A DNA stretch of 64,000 bases from Loripinus fragilis (lineage: Eukaryota > Mollusca > Bivalvia > Lucinida > Lucinidae): NCBI GenBank assembly GCA_964019695.1, contig OZ026517.1, forward strand, positions 56,103,672-56,167,671. Direction: 5' to 3'. Below, piece by piece: positions 10,250-21,364 of this stretch (position 1 is its first letter; each line of letters starts with the position of its first letter). The notes beneath the pieces were generated by a model. The model searched no databases. It worked only from the letters and a program-made list of their open reading frames with translations, and had not been told where the DNA came from. The position numbers were made by a program, and so were the translations under genes.

Positions 10250-10504
10250 GTTTTTTATCGATTGATGACTCTTTTGGTGGACCGGGATCCACAGAGATGT
10301 TATAAATGGTTTGTGCGAGTTTTCCGCCTGTCTGTCTGTCCGTCCGTCCGTCAGTGCGTGCGTGCGTCCGTCACATTTTGTAAATGTATCTCCCCCTAAA
10401 CCGTTAGACCTAGCATTTTCAAACTTTGTTTCTAGATAGGTCAAATGTTTTAGAGGGTACTTGGCAACATTTCATGTGACCTTGACCCCTAAATTAACTA
10501 ACTG
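10250..10504 (+). repeat. Dispersed repeat with (CCGT)n core
   Basis: The block has a CTGTCTGTCCGTCCGTCCGT run followed by ATCTCCCCCTAAACCGTTAGAC and a 'caaactttg' segment. This is the same order as at 61690-61850, so the two belong to one family. The shared sequence is non-coding. Confidence 0.6.
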
Positions 10505-11974
10505 CGGATCAGGATACTCTATAGATTTAAGTAAAAAACTTAAGTAACCCTTTCTGGAAGGATTGTCTAAATTCTTGGGCAAAATTCTGTAATGTATGCA
10601 AAGTGGAATCAATTAAACAAATTCTTTGCTCACCACTTTGGTTCAACAATAATCTTATCAGAGGGCAAATCTATACATTAACATAGAGGATCTTACATGA
10701 GTGCTCATGTTTTATTGAATTTATTAAACGAGTTGGGGAAAAGAGATAAAATGCGAGGCTTGCCGAGCATTTTATCTATTTTTTGCAACGAGTTTAATAA
10801 ATTCAATAATACAAGAGCACGAATGTTAGATTCTATTTATCATATGACAAATACTTTGAAATCTCATTTCTGGCGTAAAAACGTTAGAATTTTGTCATTA
10901 TGTACGCAACGTTGTTATGGACGTCAAAACGTTTCCCGTAAATCTATAAACCACTAGTGGTTTATCGATTTTATTGCATGGCGTTATTTCACTCCCAGAC
11001 GCGACGTCATATGATAAAATTGGTTTAAAAAGGGAATTAAACAGATATCAGACTTGTTAGATATTAGCGGAAACTTCTATCAGTTTGATGTTCTCAAAGA
11101 AATGTATGGTGTTAATGGTACTTTTTAGATTACCAATCATTTATTCATAAAATACCAAATTACTGGAAAAATATGATGATAAATAAAAGACTTGTTTGTA
11201 TCCAGACGAAATATAATGTTACATGCAATATCTATGACAATTGTGCAATATTTACTTAAAGAAAAAAGGATGTAGAACATTTTACGACCAACTAAAACAA
11301 GTGCACCAAATTACTAGGCAGGAAAAATGGATAAATGAGATGTGATATATCAATGATCAAGAATGGAATAGTTACAAAACAAATATAAACGATTTATATT
11401 AAGCGAAGTAACTCTAACGGATTTTCAATTTAAAATCAAGAATAAAATTATTGTTACAAGAACCATCTTGCGTTAAATAAGAAAAGTCGAAGATAATCTA
11501 TGTTCCTATTGTAAACGGGAACCAGAAACAATTTTACAATTATTTGTTGAATGCTTTAAAGTCAAAGAATTTTGGCAATCTCTACATATATGGCTGATGC
11601 AAAATGTAAATATAAGTATTAATTTGGATAATAAGGGTATCTTATTTTCATATCAGGGGGAAAGCATATTAAAGAATTACATAATGGTCGTCGCTAAACA
11701 TGACATTTACAAAAATAAATTCTCGGCCAAACAATTAAACATAAATTCTTTTATTTCTATGCTTAAAGTCAAATTCCAATGTGAAAGGTATATTGCAAAT
11801 ATCAACAATAAAATAGCTAAATTTTTGAAAAAATGGACTCCATTCTACAATCATTTTAACAATAATCAAGACAATAATAATTACAATAATAATGATAATA
11901 ATAATAATCATCAGAATAATGGTAAGAGAAAAAAAAGTACATATTCAAATGCCTACGCTTATACTGTACGTTAA
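10505..11974 (+). pseudogene. 3' part of a non-LTR retrotransposon ORF (LINE remnant)
   Basis: Conceptual reading of several short blocks in shifting frames gives retrotransposon-like protein. From 10546 it contains NPFWKDCLNSWAKFC and SPLWFNN; from about 11025, KKGIKQISDLLD and FYQFDVLKEMYG; from about 11480, the Cys-rich LCSYCKREPETILQLFVEC. The last continues without a stop into a Lys/Asn-rich C terminus ending at 11974. This matches the region after the reverse transcriptase in LINE ORF2, including the zf-RVT-type finger. Stops and frameshifts break it, and the RT core itself is absent. It is interrupted at about 10690-11020 by another element. The last 40 codons are low-complexity AAT repeat. 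Confidence 0.75.
10690..11020. mobile_element. MITE-like insertion in the LINE remnant
   Basis: About 330 bp separate two LINE blocks that belong together. Near its left end an inverted repeat is visible: TTATTGAATTTATTAAACGA is repeated inverted at about 10789-10808, around GATAAAATGCGAGG and its reverse complement. The right part has short palindromes (AACCACTAGTGGTT). Exact ends and target duplication are uncertain. The 86-codon open frame inside (10697-10957) is not a gene. Confidence 0.5.
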
Positions 11975-12095
11975 TATAGGAAACATTTTCCTTCTCCGTT
12001 CGGCTGTGTTATATAGTCACCCATACGATGTTGTTTCATGGGTTCCAACGTGTATAATATACATTATTTAACTATTTGTAATAAAAAGCTCATAA

Positions 12096-13199
12096 CTACA
12101 CCATATCTTCAATTTCTGAAGATCTGTTCTCAAGAGCCTCATTAAGCTTTTCTTCCATTTTCTGAGTCATGTCAATCATGTTACTATTATCCTCTGTACC
12201 ACATACATGTTGAAATCCTCTGCACTCCATCAGAGAGAGAAAACTGGAACAAACGTCCCTGGTTGGTTTCATTAAAACATCGATCATGTATCCATCAACG
12301 ACTTCATGGTGTAGAACTTTAACCCTTCCATAGAACAAGGTCAAGGAATGTACACACTTCCCCAAGATCTCATTCCACTCAGCAAGCTCAATTTGCAGAC
12401 GTTTCAGCTCCTTTTTCTGTTTAGATATATCATTCAATTTTGTTTGCAAAGACTTATGTTTCTTCTTCAGCTTCAGCTTTTGCTGATCCAATTTATCTTT
12501 GTTTTCTTCAGCATTGTTAAGTTGAGTTTTACATGTTTTTACCTCATCCTTGCAATCGCTGACGGCGCCTCTTTGTTCTTTAATTGCCTTTTCCATTGCA
12601 GTAACTGCAACCACTGCTGTAGCAGCTCCACCGGCTGCTAAGCCCAATGCTATAAAGGGACCTGCACCAGGGATTAATAACGCAGGTAAAGCCGCACCAC
12701 TCATTCCAAGACTTCCAACAGCTGCTTTATCCTGATTGTCTTTCCGTTTCTCTAACTCTGATTCACTCTTAGACAATGTTCTCTTTGCTGCTGATAGACG
12801 TTTCTGTTTCTTTTCTAACCGTTCCTTTGCTTCTTTTATTTCCTCTTTTTTACCCTTAATCTCTATTGCATTCTGGCTTTGCTTACACTCTGTGTTTCTC
12901 AGATCATCAGTTATATCTTTATAATCATCTACAAGTTTTTCCGTTTGTTCATCAGTAGCTCTTTTCATTTTCATGGCTAACTTTTGCACAGCTTTGAACT
13001 CTGTGTGGGCATCTTTCATGCTTGGTGTTAGATACTGTTTGATGAAACGATGCTCAGGTATATCAGGGTTCCTTCTCTTTAGAAGACTTGTCACAAACTT
13101 CCTCATGCTGCGGATGCCCTTGGACATGTGTGTTAACAATGGTTTTTGCCTTTGACCTACAATTTCATCATATAGCTCCTCATTCTGCTGCAACTCCAT
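12096..13199 (-). CDS. Coiled-coil protein with central hydrophobic hairpin (alpha-pore-forming-like)
   Basis: A 367-residue single-exon frame. Residues about 60-156 and 203-280 are long, charged, Lys/Glu/Gln-rich helices predicted to form coiled coils. Between them (about 159-202) lies a Gly/Ala/Leu-rich hydrophobic stretch containing LPALLIPGAGPFIALGLAAG, ideal for a membrane hairpin. A Trp-containing helix (W275) and a Cys-containing C-terminal part follow. This order (helix, hydrophobic hairpin, helix) resembles ClyA/Hbl-type alpha-helical pore-forming proteins; that is inference from architecture, with no catalytic motif to confirm it. There is no signal peptide. The start ATG at 13199 has a good context (G at -3 and +4) and is preceded directly by TGTATTTTTAG, a splice-acceptor-like sequence, so a 5' non-coding exon is likely. 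No clear AATAAA was found after the stop. It shares overall plan with the gene at 51577. Confidence 0.8.
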   Translation of the reverse strand: MELQQNEELYDEIVGQRQKPLLTHMSKGIRSMRKFVTSLLKRRNPDIPEHRFIKQYLTPSMKDAHTEFKAVQKLAMKMKRATDEQTEKLVDDYKDITDDLRNTECKQSQNAIEIKGKKEEIKEAKERLEKKQKRLSAAKRTLSKSESELEKRKDNQDKAAVGSLGMSGAALPALLIPGAGPFIALGLAAGGAATAVVAVTAMEKAIKEQRGAVSDCKDEVKTCKTQLNNAEENKDKLDQQKLKLKKKHKSLQTKLNDISKQKKELKRLQIELAEWNEILGKCVHSLTLFYGRVKVLHHEVVDGYMIDVLMKPTRDVCSSFLSLMECRGFQHVCGTEDNSNMIDMTQKMEEKLNEALENRSSEIEDMV

Positions 13200-13203
13200 A
13201 TCT

Positions 13204-13563
13204 AAAAATACAATGATCTCTCATTAACTCGAATCCTGATTGGTCGCGATATCTCGCCCCGAGGTTATAAAAGCTTTTCATGCTAAACTGAATTTAGCAT
13301 GAATTTTAAACTGCTTTTTATAACAAAAATGATCAAAAATCAAGATTTTTCTTGCTATTTATCTCTCTGTATTTATCACGCTGTATTTATCCTGCTAATA
13401 AAGGCTAAAATGACAACAATATTTGTTGGCATTTTAACATTTATGAGCAGGATAAATTTCATGCTCAGTTGAGTTGATCATGAAAACAAGTTTTAAAACC
13501 TCAGGCCTTTTTTAATCAAAGAAACTTTTAGATACCGGGAACTCAAATCAGCTGTTATTTTTC
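13204..13563. other. Probable 5' intron or upstream region of the minus-strand gene
   Basis: No coding frame. The position, and the acceptor-like TTTTTAG at 13202-13208 on the minus strand, suggest intron. A short hairpin near 13278-13305 pairs CATGCTAAACTGAATTTAGC with itself. Confidence 0.35.
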
Positions 13564-13570
13564 TCTCTCT

Positions 13571-13634
<64 letters not shown>
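13564..13634. repeat. (CT)n(GT)n microsatellite
   Basis: A short CT run followed by about 30 GT units. Open frames reading poly His-Thr through it on the minus strand are artefacts. Confidence 0.95.
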
Positions 13635-13635
<1 letters not shown>

Positions 13636-13766
13636 CGCGCACGTGCGTGTGTGGAGGGGGAGGTGTAAAAATCATATACTAAAGTAACTTTAAGGTTTAA
13701 CTTTAAGGTGTAGAAAGGCATGAAATGTAAAAAATAAAATCCTTGCGATTTTGTACTGGTTACATA

Positions 13767-14005
13767 TGAGCCAGTGCATGAGATTTCCAACAATGTGGTA
13801 TGTGCGACCAGCAAAGCCTCAGTTCAGCCTGCGCATACGCGCAGACTGATCAGAGCCTTTGCTTGTCGCTTGAATATTTTATAACTCTTAGGCTACTGAC
13901 TGAACATCATTTGGAGTTTCTAAGCTTAAAATGAGGCTGCACAGACTCGTCTGAGTCTACACATGTCACAATACCACATTGTAGGAAATCACATGTCACG
14001 GCTCG
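13767..14005. mobile_element. TGAGCC MITE, copy 1
   Basis: A 239-bp element with inverted ends: TGAGCCAGTGCATGAGATTT on the left, and on the right the reverse complement of a diverged version of it, followed inward on both sides by CCAACAATGTGGTAT. Four other copies are in the window (19945, 27236, 47724 reversed, 56461 truncated). Internally it has CTGCGCATACGCGCAG. Non-coding; superfamily not determined. Confidence 0.8.
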
Positions 14006-14554
14006 TATGTTTTTCATTTCCTGTGATTGTGACAATTACGTGCATTTGAAGTAGATTTTTCTTTGAGATATCATTTTTCCGCAGCCAGTCGTTTTTTAAG
14101 AAATCTACAAAATTATAAAACCTCTTTGAGTAGACTGGTCACGCCCATTACCATTTGCCATCATTTTCTAAGTCGTTTCGATCAAATATTCTATCGGTCA
14201 TGGTCCATTCTCGCGAGACCTGACGATATCTCATCTATAACTCTCGTATTTCACACTTTGAAGTAAGGGATCTAGCCAAATCTGGTTAATTCCGTTCAAT
14301 TCTCGCACTCCTGTAGTGACACGATTTATAGTTAAAGCATAAAGAAAAAATCCAAAAAGTCCAATTTTGGAAAGTTTACCATTTCTCTACAGTCACCATT
14401 TTCGGAATGTAAAGCCTAAGTCCTGCAAGCAGTGAACACATAATACATTTTACTAACAATGACCGGGGAATGGCGGTTTAATCCTAGAAGCAAGATGTCA
14501 CAGGTCAGAGCATGATAGAGCACTACCTTTCGGTGACAAAGGTTAAGGCTAAGT
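14006..14554. other. Gene-free DNA between repeats
   Basis: Nothing was recognised apart from short open frames without domains. The right edge joins the tandem duplication beginning at 14555. Confidence 0.4.
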
Positions 14555-16388
14555 TTGAACAGTCTATACAAATACCGGAAAACACCATATACTGAGAAGG
14601 TGAAAAACACAACTCTGCGACAGAACCATTCGGCAACAAAGGTTTTGAGACGAATCTGTGACAGATTTTGAGACAACTCAAAGACAATTTTTGAGACCAA
14701 TAGACCGTTTTCCACCTGTATTACGTGATAGCGGCTGGTCAGGGCTACTACCGATATATAATGCTATAATAATTAACTGCATTTCACTTATTCATATTGG
14801 TTATGTGATCAAAGAAAGGGAGAGTGACAATTACTTGTATATGTACCACAATTACATATGATGGCTAAAAAGAGTAAATTTATTTCAAATTTATCTAATT
14901 TACACAGAAGAAGATGCCTAAAAGACCTATTTTCAAGTGGAACGTGTTTCCAAATTATTTCCAATGCTGATGAGGATTATCAATTTTTGCATAAATCTCA
15001 ATTGATCAAGACACGCGAATTTCTATAATATTTCATGCGCGGATCCAGAAAGGTTTGCCAGAGGGGGTCCAACTTTGACAACGTTTTTTTTCTTTTCTTT
15101 TTTTTCTTTTTTTCTTTCTTTAAGCGGGCCGTCAACGGCCTGCCAGAGAAACGCCATTTAAATGGCGTTTCGCTGGCTGGCCGATGACAGCCAACTATCG
15201 AATGACTTATTGGTAGCTGTGATTTTTCATGGGATCCGGACCAGTATTGCTAAGGAACCCTATATTTTTGTAATTTTACAGGGGGGGGGGGGGTTGAACA
15301 GTCTATACAAACACCGGAAAACACCATATACTGAGAAGGTGAACAACACAACTCTGCGATAGAACCATTCGGCAACAAAGGTTTTGAGACAAATCTGTGA
15401 TAGATTTTGAGACAACTCAAAGACAATTTTGAGACCAATAGACCGTTTTCCACCTGTATCACGTGATAGCGGCTGGTTAGGGCTACTACCGATATATAAT
15501 GCTATAATAATTAACTGCATTTCACTTATTCATATTGGTTATGTGATCAAAGAAAGGGAGAGTGACAATTACTTGTATATGTACCACAATTACAAAGAGT
15601 AAATTTTATTTCAAATTTATCTAATTTACGCAGAAGAGGATGCCTAAAAGACCTATTTTCAAGTGGAACGTGTTTCCAAATTTTTTCCAATGTTGATGAG
15701 GATTATCAATTTTTGCATAAATCTCAATTGATCAAGACACGCTAATCTCCATGATATTTCATGCGCGGATCCAGAAAGTTTTGCCAGAGGGGGTCCAACT
15801 TTGACAACGTTTTTTTTTTCTTCTTTTTTTTTTATTGCCTTTTTTCTTTAAAGCTGCATAGTCTGTAACTTTTGATATTTTAATTTCAGAACTAATGTTT
15901 CTATTTTTCAAGAACACAGTAAAAAACTAAAATTCAGGTATACATTTTACCAATTTCGTAAATCTTAACAAATTATCAGTATCAAAACAGCAGCATTTAT
16001 GTTAAAATTAACTGTCTATAATTATTGGAGGGACGCAAATAATTACCAACAAGAGAAAAACACACCTGTTTTATAAGATAATTCACTTTTCCGTGCAGTT
16101 TTCAGCTATAGTGAACAGATTTATTGTGAAAAAATAACTTAATTCTACTTTTACAAATGATCTACAAAGAAAATAAAAAAATCGAAAAATGTTCATAGTT
16201 GCAGACTTAGTCTTTAAGCGGGCCGTCAACGGCCTGCCAGAGAAACGCCATTTAAATGGCATTTCGCTGGCGGGCCGATGATAGCCAAACATTGAATGCT
16301 GGATTGGTAGCTGTGATTTTTCAGGGGATCCGGACCAGTATTGCTAAGGAACCCTATATTTTTGTAATTTTACAGGGGGGGGGGGGTC
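14555..16388 (+). repeat. Tandem duplication, unit about 739 bp
   Basis: Copy A (14555-15293) and copy B (15294-16388) both start TTGAACAGTCTATACAAA and end in the same G run after TTTGTAATTTTACAG. Each contains unique-looking DNA followed by the left two-thirds of a GGATCC/GGGGTCC element. Copy B is longer because it contains the piggyBac-like MITE at 15852-16213. The junction lies in the G tract, suggesting slippage or unequal exchange at the homopolymer. Confidence 0.85.
15852..16213. mobile_element. piggyBac-like MITE, copy 2, in a known empty site
   Basis: A 362-bp element flanked by TTAA (15848-15851 and 16214-16217). The paired copy A of the surrounding tandem duplication has the uninterrupted site CTTTAAGCGGGCC at about 15120, so the insertion and its TTAA duplication can be read directly. 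The right terminal repeat is damaged (GACTTAGTCT instead of AGTATGCAGCT). Confidence 0.85.
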
Positions 16389-16432
16389 CTGATCCCCTGT
16401 CCCCCCCCCCCTCTGGATCCGCACATGATATT
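16389..16432 (+). mobile_element. Right end of the GGATCC/GGGGTCC element
   Basis: GTCCTGATCCCCTGTCC, a C run and CTCTGGATCCGCACATG complete the element whose left part lies in copy B of the tandem duplication. Confidence 0.6.
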
Positions 16433-16642
16433 GGGATGGCGAAATTATCTCCTCAATTGATCTATCCGGGAATATACTGCCATATATGAGGGGATTCTTT
16501 CCAAAAGTGGGACTTATAGATAGTGTAGACCCACAGGTCATCTCTCCAATGCCTTTGTCAGTAACAGAACAAGTTTGGAAATTGGTGCAAATTTCGCTAA
16601 CACGAATATCTATACGTCTCATTTTAACCTTTAAAAGTAATA

Positions 16643-17277
16643 CAGGGTGTCCCAGAAAAAATATAACCCATTTTCAATTCCTGATTTCTCTAAAACTATA
16701 AGACGGGTAAAAAGTTTAATATACAAGCTTTTAGGTGTATTTTTACCAACATTTTTGAAAATTATAATCTCAATAGCTTTAATATATTTTGAGATATTGC
16801 GTAAAAACTGAATGCACCCTGTTTTCATTTCCCCCAAGAAATGGGATTTTCACACATAAAGGGTTGTTTATTGTTTGGGTGACCAATAAATCTATTTTTT
16901 GCCAAGTTTTTGTCATAAGCATGCAAATGTGATATTCTACATGTGATTTACATAACTTCATATCTTTTAAAAGTTTAATTGTTTGAACGAGCATTGGTGA
17001 CAAATTTTGTGATGAATAAATGAGATAAAATGCCATTTTATTCAAATAAACTTATGTCATCTATAATCCAATTTCTGGGTGAAAATGAAAACAGGGTGTC
17101 TTCAGTAATAATGCAATATTTCAAAATTTAAGACAGCATTTAAGCTGTAATTTTACACAAAGGCGGTCTACATGTACTGTTGTACCTAAAAACTGAAATA
17201 TAACACCTTTTACTGGTTGAATAGTTTTAGAGTAATATTGAATTGAAAATGGGTTTCAATTTTTCTTGGACACCCTG
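16643..17277. mobile_element. 635-bp TA-flanked element with CAGGGTGTCC termini
   Basis: Inverted ends CAGGGTGTCCCAGAAAAAAT (left) and their diverged reverse complement (right) are flanked by TA at 16641-16642 and 17278-17279, as for Tc1/mariner-type insertion. A second pair of inverted CAGGGTG boxes lies inside (16815 and 17091), each joined to a GAAATGAAAAC-like segment, so it may be a nested pair or a duplicated subterminal binding site. No transposase is encoded. Confidence 0.7.
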
Positions 17278-17279
17278 TA

Positions 17280-19200
17280 ATTTGGACATGTTCGCACTAG
17301 AATTGTCAAAATAAAGCAAACATATAATTTATTGAGAAGCATTGTTGTATGCTTTATTTGCATTTTTAGAAGTTGTAATAAAGTAAAACCTCACCAGCTT
17401 AAACCCTGAAAGCTCGAAGTATCTACTTATGTCAAATAGAAAATGGTAAATTCGATTCTGAGTATAGGGCGTATTTCTGAATGATTTTGCCATATTTCGC
17501 TGATACTTAAAATAAAATCCTAGTGAGACGGTTGTTTATATAATATGTCAACTATATATTTTACAAGAAACATCTTTAAAAAAGATATACGACAAGTGAC
17601 AGAAGACATATTTGATATGGGTAACTGAGAATTTTTAAGAAAATTGAGAAGAAAAATGTGGGATGTTTATACTTTGTTATGTCTTCAGTCAGCTGAGCTC
17701 AGTAAAGCGTTTGCCTTTAGGAACCTATGCTATTCCAAAATATCTGTAGTGATGCTTCTGGGGTACAGGATTGCTGGAATCTCACGAAAACTCGATTCAG
17801 AATGAGGAAAAAATTCCCCGCTCCATAATGCTGCAAATTTAAATAGCTAGTGTCATACATGCCTGGTGCAACAAATCTAAATTAGAAGTAGAATTTAGTT
17901 GACCGTAACCTACAAATATAGTTTTAGTTAACCTACCTACAAATATTAGTTTAGATGACCATAACCTACAAATATCGTCAATTCGTCCCTACGGAAGAGA
18001 TATTATACCATACATTATTTGTTTAAACCATCGACAAAAATATTTCTTAGCATTTCTCGCGTTTTAGCTATCATTCTTTCGAGCATATTTAAAACTAAAG
18101 AAAAAGTACAAAAAAATAAATAAACATAACATACTACTAAATCTCTGCAAAAGTTGAACAACCATTTCATGACATGTACTTTCTCCCATACATAGATCAA
18201 GTTAGCCTTTCACAAACAATGAAATTAAAAGTCTCTAATAAGAATAAAGGAGAACATTCAATATTATTTGCGACCAAACTGATTTTAGCTCGAAACCTTT
18301 ATGACCCTTTGTATAGTGATCGTGGTAGGTTCTCTCACTTGATATGGGATTGTTCATTGTACATATAAATGGGTTACCAGGGTAACAGGTTATACTTTCG
18401 AACTGAAATTGAATTTCTTTGTATTAATATTGATTAAGTCTTAAAACAGTGCAGACCCTGGTGTAATGCCGCATTATGTGGTATTTCATCTTCATCTTCC
18501 CTGTTTGCCAAAGTAACCGTGGGACAACAGATCTTTAATATATAATAGTGTGTATAAATTTACTTGAAAAAAATATCGGTACAAATTCTATAGATGTCTG
18601 ACTTTATCGAAGTGTTTCATTATGGAAGGTAAAAACCGACAATAGTCTATGCATACATCTTTGTTTTTGCATGTTGGCAATTTCATTTTATTTTGTAAAT
18701 TGTGTCATCATATCAAGTTAATTGTATTATGATAACAGCTTTAGATGCATACTGACGAATAACAAATAATACAAAGTAATTTAGAAATAGAGAATAGCAC
18801 TAACAGCATTATAAAATGACACTCCATTTATTCAAAACAGAAATATTGGCGGTAATTCCCGGCTTCTTTCAATGCTAAATATTTTGACGCAAGAGGGCAC
18901 CCTTTCATTCATAATTTACAGAGTATCCCTTAATTGGAAATTGTTGATTAATTTTGTAAAACGGTGATGAGAGTTATTTTGACTATAATGGTTTATCCAA
19001 AAGGTGGATAAGAGCAATAAACCAACAAAAATCTTCTTTTTTTTTTGTCCTTTTTTGTAAAACGTTTGTTATACGATACAAATTGCAATCTCTAACTAAA
19101 AAATCCATGTAGAATCTCATCAATATAAGCGCATTAAAATTTTAACGAAATAAATAGAATGAACATTTAAAAAATCATTTAAAAGGTGCAAATGTATGCA
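17280..19200. other. Gene-free AT-rich DNA
   Basis: No supported coding frame, tRNA or paired terminal repeat was recognised in about 1.9 kb. The direct words 'gaccgtaacctacaaatat' repeat near 17901-17970. Confidence 0.4.
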
Positions 19201-19202
19201 TG

Positions 19203-19620
19203 GGCGTACTTGATTTAGCAATTTAAGAGTATGCGGAGTACGCCAGATCAGCCATCTAAAACAAGCAAAACTGGGCACCTTGGAGTACTCCAGAGTAAAT
19301 CAAGCCATTACTGTTTGAATTGTGAAAAATAACACAATCCAATTGCCAAGAAGAAGAAAAAAGAATGACAAAATACATGTGCTTTTCAATCCCTTTTACT
19401 GATGTCCATATTTATTCAATATAAATAATTATCAGAACCTATCGGAAAGACTGAAAAATATCTCAGTACAGTGTAGGCAGTGCTGCGCCATTTTAATGGA
19501 ACAGGTCACGCGATTGTTCTGTCTGCACCACCTTGGAAGATGGAGTACTCCGGCGTACACCAGCACAGGTTTTCCAGCACACTTGATTTCTGTTCTGCCT
19601 GTTGGGAGTAGAAGGAGTAA
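19203..19620. repeat. Inverted-repeat region with GTACTTGATTTA / GAGTACTCC words
   Basis: GCGTACTTGATTTA near 19204 faces TAAATCAAGCC near 19297, enclosing GGAGTAC(G/T)CC words that recur at 19540. It may be one or two small elements. Boundaries are unclear. Confidence 0.4.
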
Positions 19621-19944
19621 AGAGAACAGCTAAATTAAGTCTGCCCCATGTCTTCCATTTGAAGGGAAACAATTCAGGAATACATGTACAAGCTCGGCTT
19701 TTTTAAAAAAAGATTAGAGCATTATAGTTACTGGACAACAGTTTTTGCATTATCTAAAGCTGAGATATAAAGCCCCTCTTTTTCTATTTTTAATATGCAT
19801 TTCAAGCTCAGTAGTTGTATACTAAGTTCTGAATAGGTGATCCATTGGAAGCAAAAAAGCCTCAGGAAGGAGGTGGGGGTAACTTGGAAGTCATATTGAT
19901 GCTAATGAGCGGCCCAGAATTTCAAAACCAACCCTATTCATATG

Positions 19945-20183
19945 TGAGCCGTGGCATGAGATTTCCAACAATGTGGTATGTGGGACCAGCAAAGTCTCAG
20001 ATCAGCCTGCGCATACACGCAGTCTGATCAGAGCCTTTGCTTGTCACTTGCAGATTCTATGAGTGTTAAGCTACTGACTGAACATCATTTGGAGGTTCTA
20101 AGCCTAAAAGGAGGCTGCACAGGCACCTCTGAATCTACACTAGTCAAAATGCAACATTGTTGGAAATCACATGTTGCAGCTCA
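19945..20183. mobile_element. TGAGCC MITE, copy 2
   Basis: A 239-bp copy in the same orientation as that at 13767, with the terminal TGAGCC/GGCTCA-like inverted ends and CCAACAATGTGGTAT subterminal blocks. Confidence 0.8.
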
Positions 20184-20224
20184 TATATAGATGTCGAAAA
20201 ATATTATATGTATGCTACATATAA

Positions 20225-20365
20225 TTTCACTACGTGCGCAAATTTCACAAAATGTGAAATATTGGTATGAAAGGTGTGATGCATTGGTACCAATTTTTCA
20301 CGCGCTGTGAAGGATTGGTACCAATTTTCACAGTGTAAAATTTGCATTATGTGAAATTTTGGTTC
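20225..20365. repeat. Cluster of nested short palindromes
   Basis: TTTCACAAAATGTGAAA, TTGGTACCAA (twice) and TTCACGCGCTGTGAA occur within 140 bp. The block as a whole is an imperfect inverted repeat around 20295. Probably a small foldback element. Confidence 0.5.
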
Positions 20366-20488
20366 AACAGGGCTTCAATGCCATTTCAGCCCGCTTAAAG
20401 ACATCCTCTGCAAGTTAAGATGTCGTCGCTTATGTTTTATGGAGAAATGACCAAACTATTTCAATTACCATAAAATACGCTTCTTTAC

Positions 20489-20670
20489 CACACCGGATAT
20501 GCGGCAATCGAAGTGATGTACGTGGATCAAAAATTGCTAGAAACATTTTTTTCGATTGCCATTTGGCGACAGTCGGGCGACAAACAGCAATCAAAAATTA
20601 CGTTTCTAATGATCTTTGGTCTACGTTCTTCGATAGTATAAACAATTTGGATTGCCGCCTATCCGGTGTG
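20489..20670. mobile_element. CACACCGG MITE, copy 1
   Basis: A 182-bp element with inverted ends CACACCGGATATGCGGCAAT and their near-perfect reverse complement. Related to 20762-20957 and to a half copy at 41464. The interior pair TTGCTAGAAACA and TGTTTC-type arms continue the inverted symmetry. No target duplication is evident. Confidence 0.75.
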
Positions 20671-20761
20671 CTTATTGATACGAACACAATCTGAAACAAG
20701 GGTAAGGAGTTACATTTGTATTTACATTCTTCATGTTTCTGTCAAAAAAATAATTTTGTTT

Positions 20762-20957
20762 CACACCGGATAGGCGGCAATCGAAAACACTCTTAACAAT
20801 TGATGAGCGCGGATCAAAAATCGCTAGAAACAGTCTTTTAGATTGCTATATGTCGCCAGTTGGATGAGTAATGGCAAACAAAATCTCTGTTTCTAACTAT
20901 TTTTGGTCTACGTTCGTCGATAGTACTGACGTTTTCAATTGTCGCCTATCCGGTGTG
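20762..20957. mobile_element. CACACCGG MITE, copy 2
   Basis: A 196-bp second copy 92 bp downstream of the first, with ends CACACCGGATAGGCGGCAAT. It is immediately followed by the 20958-21145 segment, and the junction is preserved, inverted, at 41225-41513. Confidence 0.75.
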
Positions 20958-21145
20958 GGTTTGTTGTATGCTTCATGATGCTACAGTGGATAATTTATTT
21001 GGAACTGAAAGGAAGGTATAAAACAATGAAGATATAACATTCCTTTCCGTATATTAACGTTCACGGTTCCAGCTGCAACACATTATCACACTCGGACTTG
21101 GCAAACGTTAATACACGGAAAAGAATGTTTTATCCTCTTATTGCA
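20958..21145 (+). repeat. Companion segment of the CACACCGG element with CCGTATATT hairpin
   Basis: Contains TTTCCGTATATTAACG and, inverted, CGTTAATACACGGAAAAG, around CAACACATTATCACACTCGG. The whole is found in reverse orientation at 41225-41463 next to the same CACACCGG end, so element and companion moved or were duplicated together. Confidence 0.65.
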
Positions 21146-21364
21146 TACTTTAATATGCATTTTCATGAAAAATAAACGCGTTTTAGCTCTTAAAATCATG
21201 CAAAGGGGTGGGTGGGTGGGTATTTATGGCAGAGTAATGTTTATGCTTGAAATAGCCATTTTGTCTAATTGGCCATAGCAGGAACACATCTATTATTTAT
21301 TAGAAAGTATTTTTTTAATTTATATGCAACCGCAAAAAAGTGAAATTCAAATAAACATGAAACA

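Noticed and set aside
10697..10957. 86-codon open frame
   Set aside because: Within the MITE-like insertion that splits the LINE remnant; no similarity to a protein domain.
12348..13155. Several plus-strand open frames
   Set aside because: Shadows of the minus-strand gene at 12096-13199.
13493..13814. His/Thr-repeat open frames
   Set aside because: Products of the GT microsatellite.
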